The notes beneath the pieces were generated by a model. That model worked only from the letters and a program-made list of their open reading frames with translations. It was not told the origin of the DNA and searched no databases. From JAICJC01 sp963757605 (lineage in GTDB: Bacteria > Actinomycetota > Thermoleophilia > Gaiellales > JAICJC01), in assembly GCA_963757605.1 (NCBI GenBank), contig CAVWSF010000005.1, positions 1,302,001-1,366,000 on the forward strand: DNA of 64,000 nt. The letters are read 5' to 3'. Within the stretch, counting starts at the first letter, position 1. Every line of letters starts with the position of its first letter. Shown piece by piece: positions 24,554 through 32,224 of this stretch. The translations under genes and the position numbers were made by a program.

Positions 24554-25393
24554 ATGGCCGTCACCCCGCACGCCGACGACGCCGATCCGCTTCCGGCCCA
24601 CGCGGTCGCCGGCCCGGACGCGCTCGGGCTCCGGGGCGCCAGGCGGTGGCCGGAGCGCGCGGACCGCGACTGGGCGTTCGGCGGCTCGACCGGCGCCGGC
24701 ACCACCGTCTGCGTGGTCGACAGCGGCGTCGACGCCGCCCATCCACTCGTCGGCGGCGTCGAGCGAGCCGTCGCCGTGACGGTCGCCGACGACGAGACCC
24801 ACGTCGATCCCGACGAGACCGGGGACGTCTGCGGCCACGGCACCGCCTGCGCCGGGATCATCCGGTCGGTCGCGCCGGACTGCGACATCGTCAGCGTGCG
24901 CGTCCTCGGCGAGGGGTTCGTCGGCAGCGGCCCCGCCCTGATCGAGGGGCTGCGGTGGGCCGTCGACCAGGGGTTCGACGTCATCAACATGAGCCTCTCG
25001 ACGACGAAGGCGCGGTTCGTCGCGGACCTGCACGCGCTCACCGACGCGGCCTACTTCCGCCGCAGCCTGATCGTGGCGTCCGCCCACAACATGCCGGTGC
25101 GCAGCTACCCGTGGCGGTTCGCCTCGGTCGTGTCCGTGGCCAGCCACGACATCGCCGACCCGCTCGCCTACCTGCGAAACCCGGATCCGCCGGTCGAGTT
25201 CTACGCGCGCGGCGTCGACGTCGACGTGGCGTGGGCCGAGGGCGCAACGCTGCGCGCGAGCGGGAACAGCTTCGCCACGCCCCACATCGCCGGCATCTGC
25301 GCGCTCATCCGCTCCAAGCATCCCGATCTCACCCCGCCCGAGGTGAAGACCCTGCTCGGGCTGACCGCGACCAACGCCGAGGACGCCGGATGA
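24554..25393 (+). CDS. Intracellular subtilisin-like serine protease (S8)
   Basis: 279 residues with the full catalytic triad: Asp56 in CVVDSG, His95 in CGHGTACAG, and Ser239 in GNSFATPH. The oxyanion region is SAHNMPVRSYP, where the usual asparagine is kept (N179). There is no signal peptide, transmembrane helix or long propeptide, so the enzyme is cytoplasmic or regulatory. The ATG at 24554 fits the leaderless promoter; an upstream ATG at 24500 would run into the divergent promoter. The stop overlaps the start of the GAF gene (ATGA), so the two are translated together. Confidence 0.9.
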   Translation: MAVTPHADDADPLPAHAVAGPDALGLRGARRWPERADRDWAFGGSTGAGTTVCVVDSGVDAAHPLVGGVERAVAVTVADDETHVDPDETGDVCGHGTACAGIIRSVAPDCDIVSVRVLGEGFVGSGPALIEGLRWAVDQGFDVINMSLSTTKARFVADLHALTDAAYFRRSLIVASAHNMPVRSYPWRFASVVSVASHDIADPLAYLRNPDPPVEFYARGVDVDVAWAEGATLRASGNSFATPHIAGICALIRSKHPDLTPPEVKTLLGLTATNAEDAG

Positions 25394-26034
25394 GCGGCGA
25401 CACGACGTCCATCGCCGCCGGCCTCCTGCCCAAGGACGACCTCCATCGGGCACTCCTGCGCTCGATCGTCGACGTCGCCCGGGCGATCTTCCGAGCCAGG
25501 GCCGCGTCCGTCTTCCTGCTCGACGCGGGCGCCGACGAGCTCGTCTTCGAGGCGGTGAGCGGCGAGGGCGAAGAGTCGCTTATCGGCCGCCGGTTCCCGT
25601 CCAGCACCGGCATCGCCGGCTGGGTGCTCGTCACCGGCCAGTCGCTCGTCCTGGACGACGTGACGGCCGACCCGCGCTTCGCGAGCCAGGCCGCGGAGTC
25701 CACGGGCTACGTCCCGAAGGCGATCATGGCGGTGCCGCTCGTCTCCGGCGAGCGGACGCTCGGCGTCCTCGAGGTGCTCGACCGGCCGACCGGCGAGCGG
25801 TTCACGATGGAGGAGGCCGACCTCCTGGGCCTCTTCGCAGTCCAGGCGGCCGTCGCCCTCGACCTCCTGCAGCGATCGCGCTCGGCGCGGGCGGTGCTGG
25901 CCGGCGGAGCGGGTGCCGAGGCATCGGTGCTCACCCGGCTCGCCGCCGCGCTGGAGTCGGCCGAGGGCCCGGACCGGGCCACGGCGCTGGAGCTTCTCGG
26001 CGCGCTCGAGCGACTGCTCTCACAACGCGGGTGA
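25390..26034 (+). CDS. GAF domain protein coupled to the subtilase
   Basis: 214 residues. A GAF domain covers residues ~25-165 (RAASVFLLDAGADELVFEAV, GIAGWVLVTGQSLVLDDV, IMAVPLVSGERTLGVLEVLD). It is followed by helices likely to mediate dimerisation. No output domain is present, so it probably senses a small ligand and acts on a partner. The 4-base overlap with the protease gene makes that protease the obvious candidate. Whether it controls proteolysis is inference. Confidence 0.85.
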   Translation: MSGDTTSIAAGLLPKDDLHRALLRSIVDVARAIFRARAASVFLLDAGADELVFEAVSGEGEESLIGRRFPSSTGIAGWVLVTGQSLVLDDVTADPRFASQAAESTGYVPKAIMAVPLVSGERTLGVLEVLDRPTGERFTMEEADLLGLFAVQAAVALDLLQRSRSARAVLAGGAGAEASVLTRLAAALESAEGPDRATALELLGALERLLSQRG

Positions 26035-26036
26035 AC

Positions 26037-26065
26037 GCCCGGCGCGGCTCGACGCCGCGCCGGGC
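26037..26065. terminator. Bidirectional terminator hairpin after the GAF gene
   Basis: A perfect 12-base-pair stem (GCCCGGCGCGGC with its complement) has the 5-base loop TCGAC. It lies between two convergent genes, 2 bases after the GAF stop. Confidence 0.75.
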
Positions 26066-26072
26066 ATACCCC

Positions 26073-26252
26073 TTAGCCGCGCAAGCGACCGTGCGCCTCG
26101 ACGTCCGGCGTCTCGTCCTCGGGCTCCTTCTTGCCGCCCTGATCCGCGCGAATTCTGCCGTGCGCCTCGACATCGGCGTCGGACCGCTTGCTGCGGTCGA
26201 GCTCGTCGAGATCGTCGGACCGCTTGATCCGGTCCCGCTCGTCGGTTCCCAT
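26073..26252 (-). CDS. 59-residue acidic/basic peptide with duplicated DVEAHGR motif
   Basis: A short gene with a strong AAGGAGG site (26263-26257, complement) 4-5 bases before its ATG. The peptide is highly charged with no hydrophobic stretch. It has two kinds of internal repeat: a KRSDD / KRSDA pair (DRIKRSDDL and DRSKRSDAD), and DADVEAHGRIR repeated as TPDVEAHGRLRG at the C-terminus. I recall similar DVEAH-type repeats in small proteins of related bacteria, but no function is known to me. It could be an intrinsically disordered protein or a ribosomally made precursor peptide; no maturation enzyme is adjacent. It ends at the shared terminator after the GAF gene and diverges from the MFS fusion gene. 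Confidence 0.75.
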   Translation of the reverse strand: MGTDERDRIKRSDDLDELDRSKRSDADVEAHGRIRADQGGKKEPEDETPDVEAHGRLRG

Positions 26253-26344
26253 AGGAGCTCCTCCTTATAGGGTAGGGATGCCCACCAGACGGCGAGCTCC
26301 GGACAGATCTTCCCACACGAGACGAGAGTTGCAAAGATCCGCGC

Positions 26345-27988
26345 GTGTATGCACGCGTCGAGCCGATCGCACTGGTCTTCAGAAACGCGCAGCTGCGCCG
26401 GCTCCAACTCGCCTGGGCCGCATCCTCGCTGGGCACGTGCGCCTATCTGATCGCCATCGCCGTGGTCGCGTTCCAGTCGGGCGGCGCCGGGGCGGTCGGG
26501 CTCATCATGTTCCTGCGAATGGCGGCCGCGGCGGTCACTTCGGCGCCGCTCTCGGCCCTTGCCGACCGCTACCCGCGGCGGCGCGTCATGGCGGTGAGCG
26601 ACCTCATCCGGGCCGTGCTCACAGCCGGCCTCGCGCTCGCCACGGAGATCGACGCGCCGATCGCGGCGGTCTACGTCCTGGCCATCGCAATCGCGGTGGT
26701 GGCGACCTTGTTCCGTCCCGCACAGGCGGCGATCACGCCGTCGCTCGCGGAGACGCCCGAGGAGCTCACCGCCGCGAACGCGGTCGCCGGCACAATCGAG
26801 AGCACGAGCATCTTCCTCGGGCCCGGGATCGGCGGGCTCGTGCTCGCGGCCAGCGGTTCCGCCGCGGTGTTTGTCGTGTGCCTCGCCGCGTTCCTGTGGT
26901 CGGCATTCCTGGCGTGGGCGATCGACGAGCCGCCCCTCGCCGAGAGCGGAGCCGCGGAAGAGGGTGCATCCGCCGCCTCGCTGGCCGGGTTCCGGACGCT
27001 CGCCGGCAGCCGGTCACTCCTGGCCGTCACGGTGACGTACGGCGCCCAGGCGATGGTGGCCGGCGCGCTCAGCGTCTTCGCGGTCGTGCTCGCGATCGAC
27101 GTCCTCCACATGGGGAACGCCGGCGTCGGCTACCTGGACTGCGCGTTCGGCGTGGGCGGGGTCGTGGGCGGCTTCGCCGCGTTCGGGCTGGCCGGCACGC
27201 CCAGGCTGGCGGCCGCGTTCGCGGCAGGCGTCCTGGCCTGGGGGATCGGCGTCGCACTGCTCGGCGTGACGGCGACCACCGCCGTCGCGCTGCTGCTCCT
27301 CGCGGGGGTCGGCCTGGGCAACACCGTCGTCGACGTGGCGGCGGTGACGCTCCTGCAGCGGTCCGCCGACGACGAGGTGCTGGGGCGCGTGTTCGGTGTG
27401 CTCGAGACCGTCCTGCTCTCGGCGCTCGGGCTCGGAGCGATCCTGGCGCCCGTCGCGATCGACGCCATCGGCATCCGCGCGTCCCTGATCGGGACGGGGC
27501 TCGTCCTGCCGGTCGTCGTGCTCATCTTCTCGCGCTCGATCGTCGCCCTCGACCGGCCCGGTCCCGAGGTCGCCGAGCGGGTGGCGCTCCTCCGGGCGAA
27601 CTCGATCTTCCGCCCGCTCGCAGACGGCACGGTCGAGCAGCTGGCCCGTGCCCTCGAGCCCGAGGACGCCGCCGCCGGGGCCGAGATCGTGCGGCAGGGC
27701 GAGGCGGGCGACCGCGTGTACCTGATCGTCGCGGGCGAGCTCGAGGTGGCGGTCGACGGCCGGCCGGGGGCGCGGCTCGGCCCGGGCGACCTCTTCGGCG
27801 AGATCGCGCTCCTTCGCGACGTGCCCCGCACCGCCACCGTCCGGGCGGTGACCGACGGCGAGCTCCTGACGCTCGGCCGCGACGACTTCCTGTCGGCCGT
27901 CACCGGGCACCCGACCAGCGCCGCCGAGGCGGACATGGTCGTGGCGACCCGGCTCTCGGCGCTCCGGCCGGGCGTCGTCCAGGCCTGA
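26345..27988 (+). CDS. MFS transporter fused to a C-terminal cyclic-nucleotide-binding domain
   Basis: 547 residues. The first ~410 form a 12-helix MFS transporter; the helix 2-3 loop reads SALADRYPRRRVMAVSD, and the middle contains PEELTAANAV as in MFS_3-type exporters. Residues ~425-530 form a cNMP-binding barrel: GAEIVRQGEAGDRVYLIVAG, LGPGDLFGEIALLRDVPRTA and VRAVTDGELLTL. GEIALL and PRTATV match the phosphate-binding cassette of CAP-like domains, including the arginine that contacts the cyclic phosphate. Binding of cAMP or cGMP may gate transport, but that is inference. The start is a GTG with no clear ribosome site. Confidence 0.88.
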   Translation: MYARVEPIALVFRNAQLRRLQLAWAASSLGTCAYLIAIAVVAFQSGGAGAVGLIMFLRMAAAAVTSAPLSALADRYPRRRVMAVSDLIRAVLTAGLALATEIDAPIAAVYVLAIAIAVVATLFRPAQAAITPSLAETPEELTAANAVAGTIESTSIFLGPGIGGLVLAASGSAAVFVVCLAAFLWSAFLAWAIDEPPLAESGAAEEGASAASLAGFRTLAGSRSLLAVTVTYGAQAMVAGALSVFAVVLAIDVLHMGNAGVGYLDCAFGVGGVVGGFAAFGLAGTPRLAAAFAAGVLAWGIGVALLGVTATTAVALLLLAGVGLGNTVVDVAAVTLLQRSADDEVLGRVFGVLETVLLSALGLGAILAPVAIDAIGIRASLIGTGLVLPVVVLIFSRSIVALDRPGPEVAERVALLRANSIFRPLADGTVEQLARALEPEDAAAGAEIVRQGEAGDRVYLIVAGELEVAVDGRPGARLGPGDLFGEIALLRDVPRTATVRAVTDGELLTLGRDDFLSAVTGHPTSAAEADMVVATRLSALRPGVVQA

Positions 27989-28043
27989 GGCCGCTTCGCG
28001 GGCGATCCCCATCCGGGGTGCAGACACCGACCCGGCCCACGGG

Positions 28044-28049
28044 TACACT
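28044..28049 (+). promoter_or_regulatory. -10 box before the 2-oxoacid dehydrogenase operon
   Basis: TACACT, 10 bases before the ATG at 28060, after the MFS gene ends at 27988. The -35 region is weak. Confidence 0.4.
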
Positions 28050-28059
28050 GCAGAGAAGG

Positions 28060-29106
28060 ATGGCGATCGCCCGCGAAGCCACGCCGGTTTCCTCGGCTGC
28101 GGACATCAAGGATGCGGACCTCGACCGGGAGGATCTCCTCCAGATCTACCGCAACATGCTCGTGACCCGCGGGATCGAGGAGCGCGGGCATATCCTCTAT
28201 CGCCAGGGGAAGATCCCCGGCAGCTTCTACACCGGCCGCGGGAACGAGGGCGCGGCGGTCGGCGTGGCCACCGCGATGCGGGCCGACGACGTCGGCACCC
28301 CGATCCAGCGCGACATGGGCGTACACGTCACCCGCGGCACCGAGGTGTGGCGGATCTTCGCCCAGTACATGGGCCGGCGCGATGGGCTCGCGATGGGCAA
28401 GGACGGCAACATCCACCTGGCCGACTTCCGGCTCGGTCTGATCGCGATGGTGAGCCACCTGCCGGCGCTCATGCCGGTCGCCGTCGGCTGCGCGCTCGCG
28501 TTCAAGATCCGCAAGGAGCCGAGGGTGGCCGTCGCCTGGAGCGGAGACGGCGCGATGGCGCGCGGCGACGCGCACGAGGCGATGAACCTCGCCGGCGTCC
28601 ACCGCCTGCCGGTGGTCTTCATCTGCGACAACAACCAGTACGCGTACTCGACGCCCAACCGGCTCGAATTCGGCGTCGACCATCTCGCCGACCGGGCCGC
28701 GGCCTACGGCTTCGAAGGGGTCGTCGTAGACGGCTGCGACGTCCTCACCGTCTACCGCGAGGCGCACCGGGCGATCGAGAAGGCGCGTGCGGGCGGCGGC
28801 CCCACGCTGCTCGAGCTGGTGACGCTGCGCATGGAGGGGCACGCCGTCCACGACGACGCCTTCTACGTGCCGCGCGAGCTGCTCGAGGCGTACACCAAGA
28901 AGGACCCGATCGAGCGCTACCGGCGCTGGCTCAAGGAGCAGGCGTTCCTCGACGAGGAGTCCGACGACGCCATCACGGTCGAGGTGAAGAAGCTCCTGAA
29001 CGACGCGATGAAGCGGGCCGAGGACAGCCCGCTCCCCGATCCCTCCGAGCTCGAGGTCGGCGTCTACGCCGAGCCCGAGGAGCTCGACACCCCCCACCAC
29101 AAGTAG
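28060..29106 (+). CDS. 2-oxoacid dehydrogenase E1 component, alpha subunit
   Basis: 348 residues. The thiamine-diphosphate motif is complete: SGDGAMARGDAHEAMNLAG to CDNNQYAYS (about residues 165-195). GSFYTGRGNEGAAVG is the substrate-side loop near residue 50. It decarboxylates a 2-oxoacid and passes the acyl group to lipoyl-E2. Pyruvate, acetoin and branched-chain oxoacid enzymes share this layout, so the substrate is open. It is first of the operon E1alpha-E1beta-E2-lipB-lipA, followed after 10 bases by E1beta. No dihydrolipoamide dehydrogenase gene is present in the cluster. Confidence 0.9.
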   Translation: MAIAREATPVSSAADIKDADLDREDLLQIYRNMLVTRGIEERGHILYRQGKIPGSFYTGRGNEGAAVGVATAMRADDVGTPIQRDMGVHVTRGTEVWRIFAQYMGRRDGLAMGKDGNIHLADFRLGLIAMVSHLPALMPVAVGCALAFKIRKEPRVAVAWSGDGAMARGDAHEAMNLAGVHRLPVVFICDNNQYAYSTPNRLEFGVDHLADRAAAYGFEGVVVDGCDVLTVYREAHRAIEKARAGGGPTLLELVTLRMEGHAVHDDAFYVPRELLEAYTKKDPIERYRRWLKEQAFLDEESDDAITVEVKKLLNDAMKRAEDSPLPDPSELEVGVYAEPEELDTPHHK

Positions 29107-29116
29107 CGAGGCGACG

Positions 29117-30094
29117 TTGGCGACCAAGACCTACCTGCAGGCGATCTCGGACGGCCTTCGCGACGAGATGCGCCGCGACTCGCGCGTCTTTCTGATCGGC
29201 GAGGACATCGGCGTCTACGGCGGCGCGTTCAAGGTCACGCAGGGCTTCCTGCAGGAGTTCGGCGAGGACCGGGTGATCGACTCGCCGCTCTCCGAGACGG
29301 CGATCGTCGGCTCGTGCACCGGCGCCGCCCTGATGGGGATGCGGCCCGTGTGCGAGATGCAGTTCTCGGACTTCGTCTCGTGCGCATTCGACCACCTGGT
29401 GACGGTCGCCGCCAAGCAGCACTACCGGGTGGGCACGCCGGTGCCGATCGTCGTGCGGCTGCCGTCCGGCGGCGGCTTCTCCGGCGGCCCGTTCCACTCG
29501 CAGAACCCGGAGGGCTTCTTCGCCCACTGCCCGGGCCTGAAGCTCGTCTGCCCGGCCACGCCGGCCGACGCCAAGGGCCTGCTCGTCCAGGCCATCCGCG
29601 ACCCCAACCCGGTGCTCTTCTTCGAGCACAAGCACCTCTACCGGCGCATCAAGGGCGAGGTGCCCGACGGCGAGCACACGGTCGAGTTCGGAAAGGCCCG
29701 CGTCCACCGCGAGGGCACCGACCTCTCGGTCATCACCTACGGCGCGATGGTCTACACCGCCGAGGAAGCGGCCACGGCCGTCGCGGACAAGGACGGGACG
29801 TCGGTCGAGATCATCGACCTGCGCACGGTGACGCCCTGGGACAAGCAGGCGGTGCTGGACTCGGTGGCGAAGACCTCGAAGGTGCTCGTGCTGCACGAGG
29901 ACACGCACACATCCGGGTTCGGCGCCGAGATCGCCGCCACCATCGCCGAGGAGGCCTTCGAGAACCTCGACGCGCCGGTGGCGCGGCTCACCGCGCCCGA
30001 CACGCCCGTGCCGTTCTCGCCGCCCCTCGAGAAGGCGTTCCTCCCGCAGGTCGAGGACGTCGTGGCGGCGATCGACCGACTGTCAGCGTATTAG
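29117..30094 (+). CDS. 2-oxoacid dehydrogenase E1 component, beta subunit
   Basis: 325 residues, starting at a TTG behind GCGAGG purines (ATKTYLQAISDGLRDEM). IGEDIGVYGGAFKVT and DSPLSETAIVGSCTGAALMG are typical of the beta subunit that completes the heterotetrameric E1 active site. LPSGGGFSGGPFHSQNPE forms the cofactor-side loop. It is coded 10 bases after E1alpha and 13 bases before E2. Confidence 0.93.
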   Translation: MATKTYLQAISDGLRDEMRRDSRVFLIGEDIGVYGGAFKVTQGFLQEFGEDRVIDSPLSETAIVGSCTGAALMGMRPVCEMQFSDFVSCAFDHLVTVAAKQHYRVGTPVPIVVRLPSGGGFSGGPFHSQNPEGFFAHCPGLKLVCPATPADAKGLLVQAIRDPNPVLFFEHKHLYRRIKGEVPDGEHTVEFGKARVHREGTDLSVITYGAMVYTAEEAATAVADKDGTSVEIIDLRTVTPWDKQAVLDSVAKTSKVLVLHEDTHTSGFGAEIAATIAEEAFENLDAPVARLTAPDTPVPFSPPLEKAFLPQVEDVVAAIDRLSAY

Positions 30095-30107
30095 GAGGCT
30101 CCACACC

Positions 30108-31538
30108 ATGGCCACAGGAACTCTCGTCGATGTCGTCATGCCCCAGATGGGCGTGAGCGTGTCCGAGGGCACGATCACCCGCTGGGCGAAGAACGTCGGC
30201 GAGACCATCGAGGCCGACGAGACGATCGTGGAGATCTCGACCGACAAGGTCGACACCGAGGTTCCTGCGCCTGCAACCGGGGTCGTGAAGGAGCTCCTCG
30301 CCGGGGAGGGCGAGACCGTCCCGGTGAACACCCGCATCGCGGTGATCGATACGGGCGGCGGCGAGAGCGACAGCGAGCCCGAGCCCGCAACAACGGGGTC
30401 AGACCCGAATGTTGCGGCCGAGGCGCCGCCAGCGGCCGAGGCGCCGCCCGCCGAGACGCCGGCGGCAGCTGCGGCGCAGCCCGCTCCAGCCAATGGGAAC
30501 GGGCAGGGCGACGGCGAGGGCCGCACCTTCGTCTCGCCGGTCGTCGCCCGCATGGTGGCCGAGCACAACCTCGATATCAACGCCATCCAGGGCACCGGCG
30601 CCGGCGGCCGCGTGACGAAGAAGGACGTCCAGGCGTTCATCGACTCCGGCGGTGCGAGCGCCCCAGCACCCGCGCCCGCCGCCGAGGTCCACGATGTCCC
30701 TCACTTCGCGCCTCCTGCCGAGCCCGAGGCCCCCGCTCCGCCGCCCCCGCCGGCAGCCGCGCCGGCCGCGCCCGCTCCGCCGGCGCCGCCGCCCGCGATC
30801 GTCGAGGGCGAGCCCGGACCCGGCGAGGAGCTCTACCGCTTCAACACTGTGCGCAAGGTCATCGCGCGCCATATGCGCCACTCGCTCGAGACGGCGGCCC
30901 AGGTGACGACCGTGATCGAGGTCGACATGACCGGCGTCGTCAACCTGCGCAAGAAGTGGAAGCCGATCTACGCGGAGCGCCACGGCGTCAACCTCACGTA
31001 CGTCCCGTTCGTCGCGCGGGCGACGATGGACGCGATCGGCCGCTGGCCGTGGGTGAACGCCGAGATCCGGGGCGAGTCCGCCCTCATCAAGCGCTACGTC
31101 AACCTCGGCATGGCCGTCGCGATCGACGACGCCAAGGGCCTCATGGTGCCGGTGATCCACCACGCCGAGGAGCTGAATCTCGTCGGGCTCTCACGCGCGG
31201 TGATCGACCTCGCCGACAAGGCCCGCACGAAGACGCTCAGCAACGACGAGATGTCGGGCGGCACCTTCACGATCACGAACCCCGGCGTCTTCGGCGCGCT
31301 GATCGGCACGCCGATCATCCCGGAGGGCCAGGTGGCGATCCTCGACGTCGAGGCGATCGTGAAGCGCCCGGTCGTCGTCACCGACCGCCACGGCAACGAC
31401 GCGATCGCGATCCGGCACATGATGTTCCTCTGCCTCTCCTACGACCACCGGCTGGTCGACGGCGCGTACGCCGCGCAGTTCATGGCCCAGCTGAAGCAGA
31501 ACCTCGAGTCGTGGGGCGAGGACGCCTACGGATTGTGA
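30108..31538 (+). CDS. 2-oxoacid dehydrogenase E2, dihydrolipoamide acyltransferase
   Basis: 476 residues: lipoyl domain (1-80, lipoyl lysine 47 in STDKVDTE), an Ala/Pro/Glu linker, an E1/E3-binding domain (about 140-178, FVSPVVARMVAEHNL), a second Pro/Ala linker (about 185-235), and the catalytic domain ending in SYDHRLVDG with the active-site histidine. It transfers the acyl group to CoA. GGAGG at 30092-30096 precedes the ATG. A near-palindromic repeat (30387-30415) is read in frame inside the first linker, giving ATTGSDPNVA. The stop overlaps the GTG start of lipB (GTGA). Confidence 0.95.
   Translation: MATGTLVDVVMPQMGVSVSEGTITRWAKNVGETIEADETIVEISTDKVDTEVPAPATGVVKELLAGEGETVPVNTRIAVIDTGGGESDSEPEPATTGSDPNVAAEAPPAAEAPPAETPAAAAAQPAPANGNGQGDGEGRTFVSPVVARMVAEHNLDINAIQGTGAGGRVTKKDVQAFIDSGGASAPAPAPAAEVHDVPHFAPPAEPEAPAPPPPPAAAPAAPAPPAPPPAIVEGEPGPGEELYRFNTVRKVIARHMRHSLETAAQVTTVIEVDMTGVVNLRKKWKPIYAERHGVNLTYVPFVARATMDAIGRWPWVNAEIRGESALIKRYVNLGMAVAIDDAKGLMVPVIHHAEELNLVGLSRAVIDLADKARTKTLSNDEMSGGTFTITNPGVFGALIGTPIIPEGQVAILDVEAIVKRPVVVTDRHGNDAIAIRHMMFLCLSYDHRLVDGAYAAQFMAQLKQNLESWGEDAYGL
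30387..30415. repeat. GGGGTCAGACCC palindrome inserted in frame in the E2 linker
   Basis: GCAACA ... TGTTGC arms enclose CGGGGTCAGACCCG. The 29-base near-palindrome is read as codons 94-103 of E2. The core equals that of the copies at 35115 and 40359. Confidence 0.65.
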
Positions 31539-32224
31539 CCGGGGCGTACCTGTATGAGCTCGGCCTGACGCCCTACCGGGGCGCGCTCGCCGTCATGCAG
31601 GAGCTGGCTGCGGCGCGAACCCAGCAGGCGATCCCCGACACGGTGATGCTGCTCGAGCACGAGCCGGTGATCACGCTCGGGTCGCGGGCGGTGCGGGCTG
31701 AGGAGCTGCCGATGACCCCGGAGGAATACGAAGCCCGGGGCATCGAGATCGTCGAGGTTGGCCGCGGCGGGCGCTCGACCTATCACGGCCCGGGCCAGCT
31801 GGTCTGCTACCCGATCCTCGACCTCTCCGAGCGCGGCCGCGACCTGCGCCGGTACGTTGGCGCCCTCGAGCAGACGCTGATCGCGACGCTGGCCGACTTC
31901 GGCGTCGAGGGCCAGACGATCGAGGGGCAGCACGCGAGCGGCGTCTGGGCCGGCGAGCGCAAGATCGCGTCGATCGGCGTGCGCTGCGCGCGCTGGGTGA
32001 CGAGCCACGGCCTCTCCCTGAACGTCGACCTCGACCTCGGCGTCTACGACCTCTTCGACGCCTGCGGCCTGGGCGGCATGCCCTTCACGTCGCTCGCGTG
32101 CGAGACCGGCGAGGCGGTCACGACGGCGCAGGTGCGCGAGCCGCTCCTGCGGCGGCTCTCCGAGGTGCTGGAGCTCGAGCTCGAGTCGCTCCCCGCGACG
32201 GAGGGCGCCGGTGCCCTGGTCTGA
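31535..32224 (+). CDS. lipB: Octanoyltransferase LipB
   Basis: 229 residues. LLEHEPVITLGSRA, GGRSTYHGPGQLVCYPILDL, the catalytic lysine in ERKIASIGVRCARWVTSHG, and the catalytic cysteine in FDACGLGGMPFTSL are all present. It moves octanoyl groups from acyl-carrier protein to lipoyl domains, the first step of lipoate synthesis, with E2 just upstream as the likely target. It starts at GTG 31535 inside the E2 stop and overlaps lipA by 14 bases. Confidence 0.95.
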   Translation: MTGAYLYELGLTPYRGALAVMQELAAARTQQAIPDTVMLLEHEPVITLGSRAVRAEELPMTPEEYEARGIEIVEVGRGGRSTYHGPGQLVCYPILDLSERGRDLRRYVGALEQTLIATLADFGVEGQTIEGQHASGVWAGERKIASIGVRCARWVTSHGLSLNVDLDLGVYDLFDACGLGGMPFTSLACETGEAVTTAQVREPLLRRLSEVLELELESLPATEGAGALV

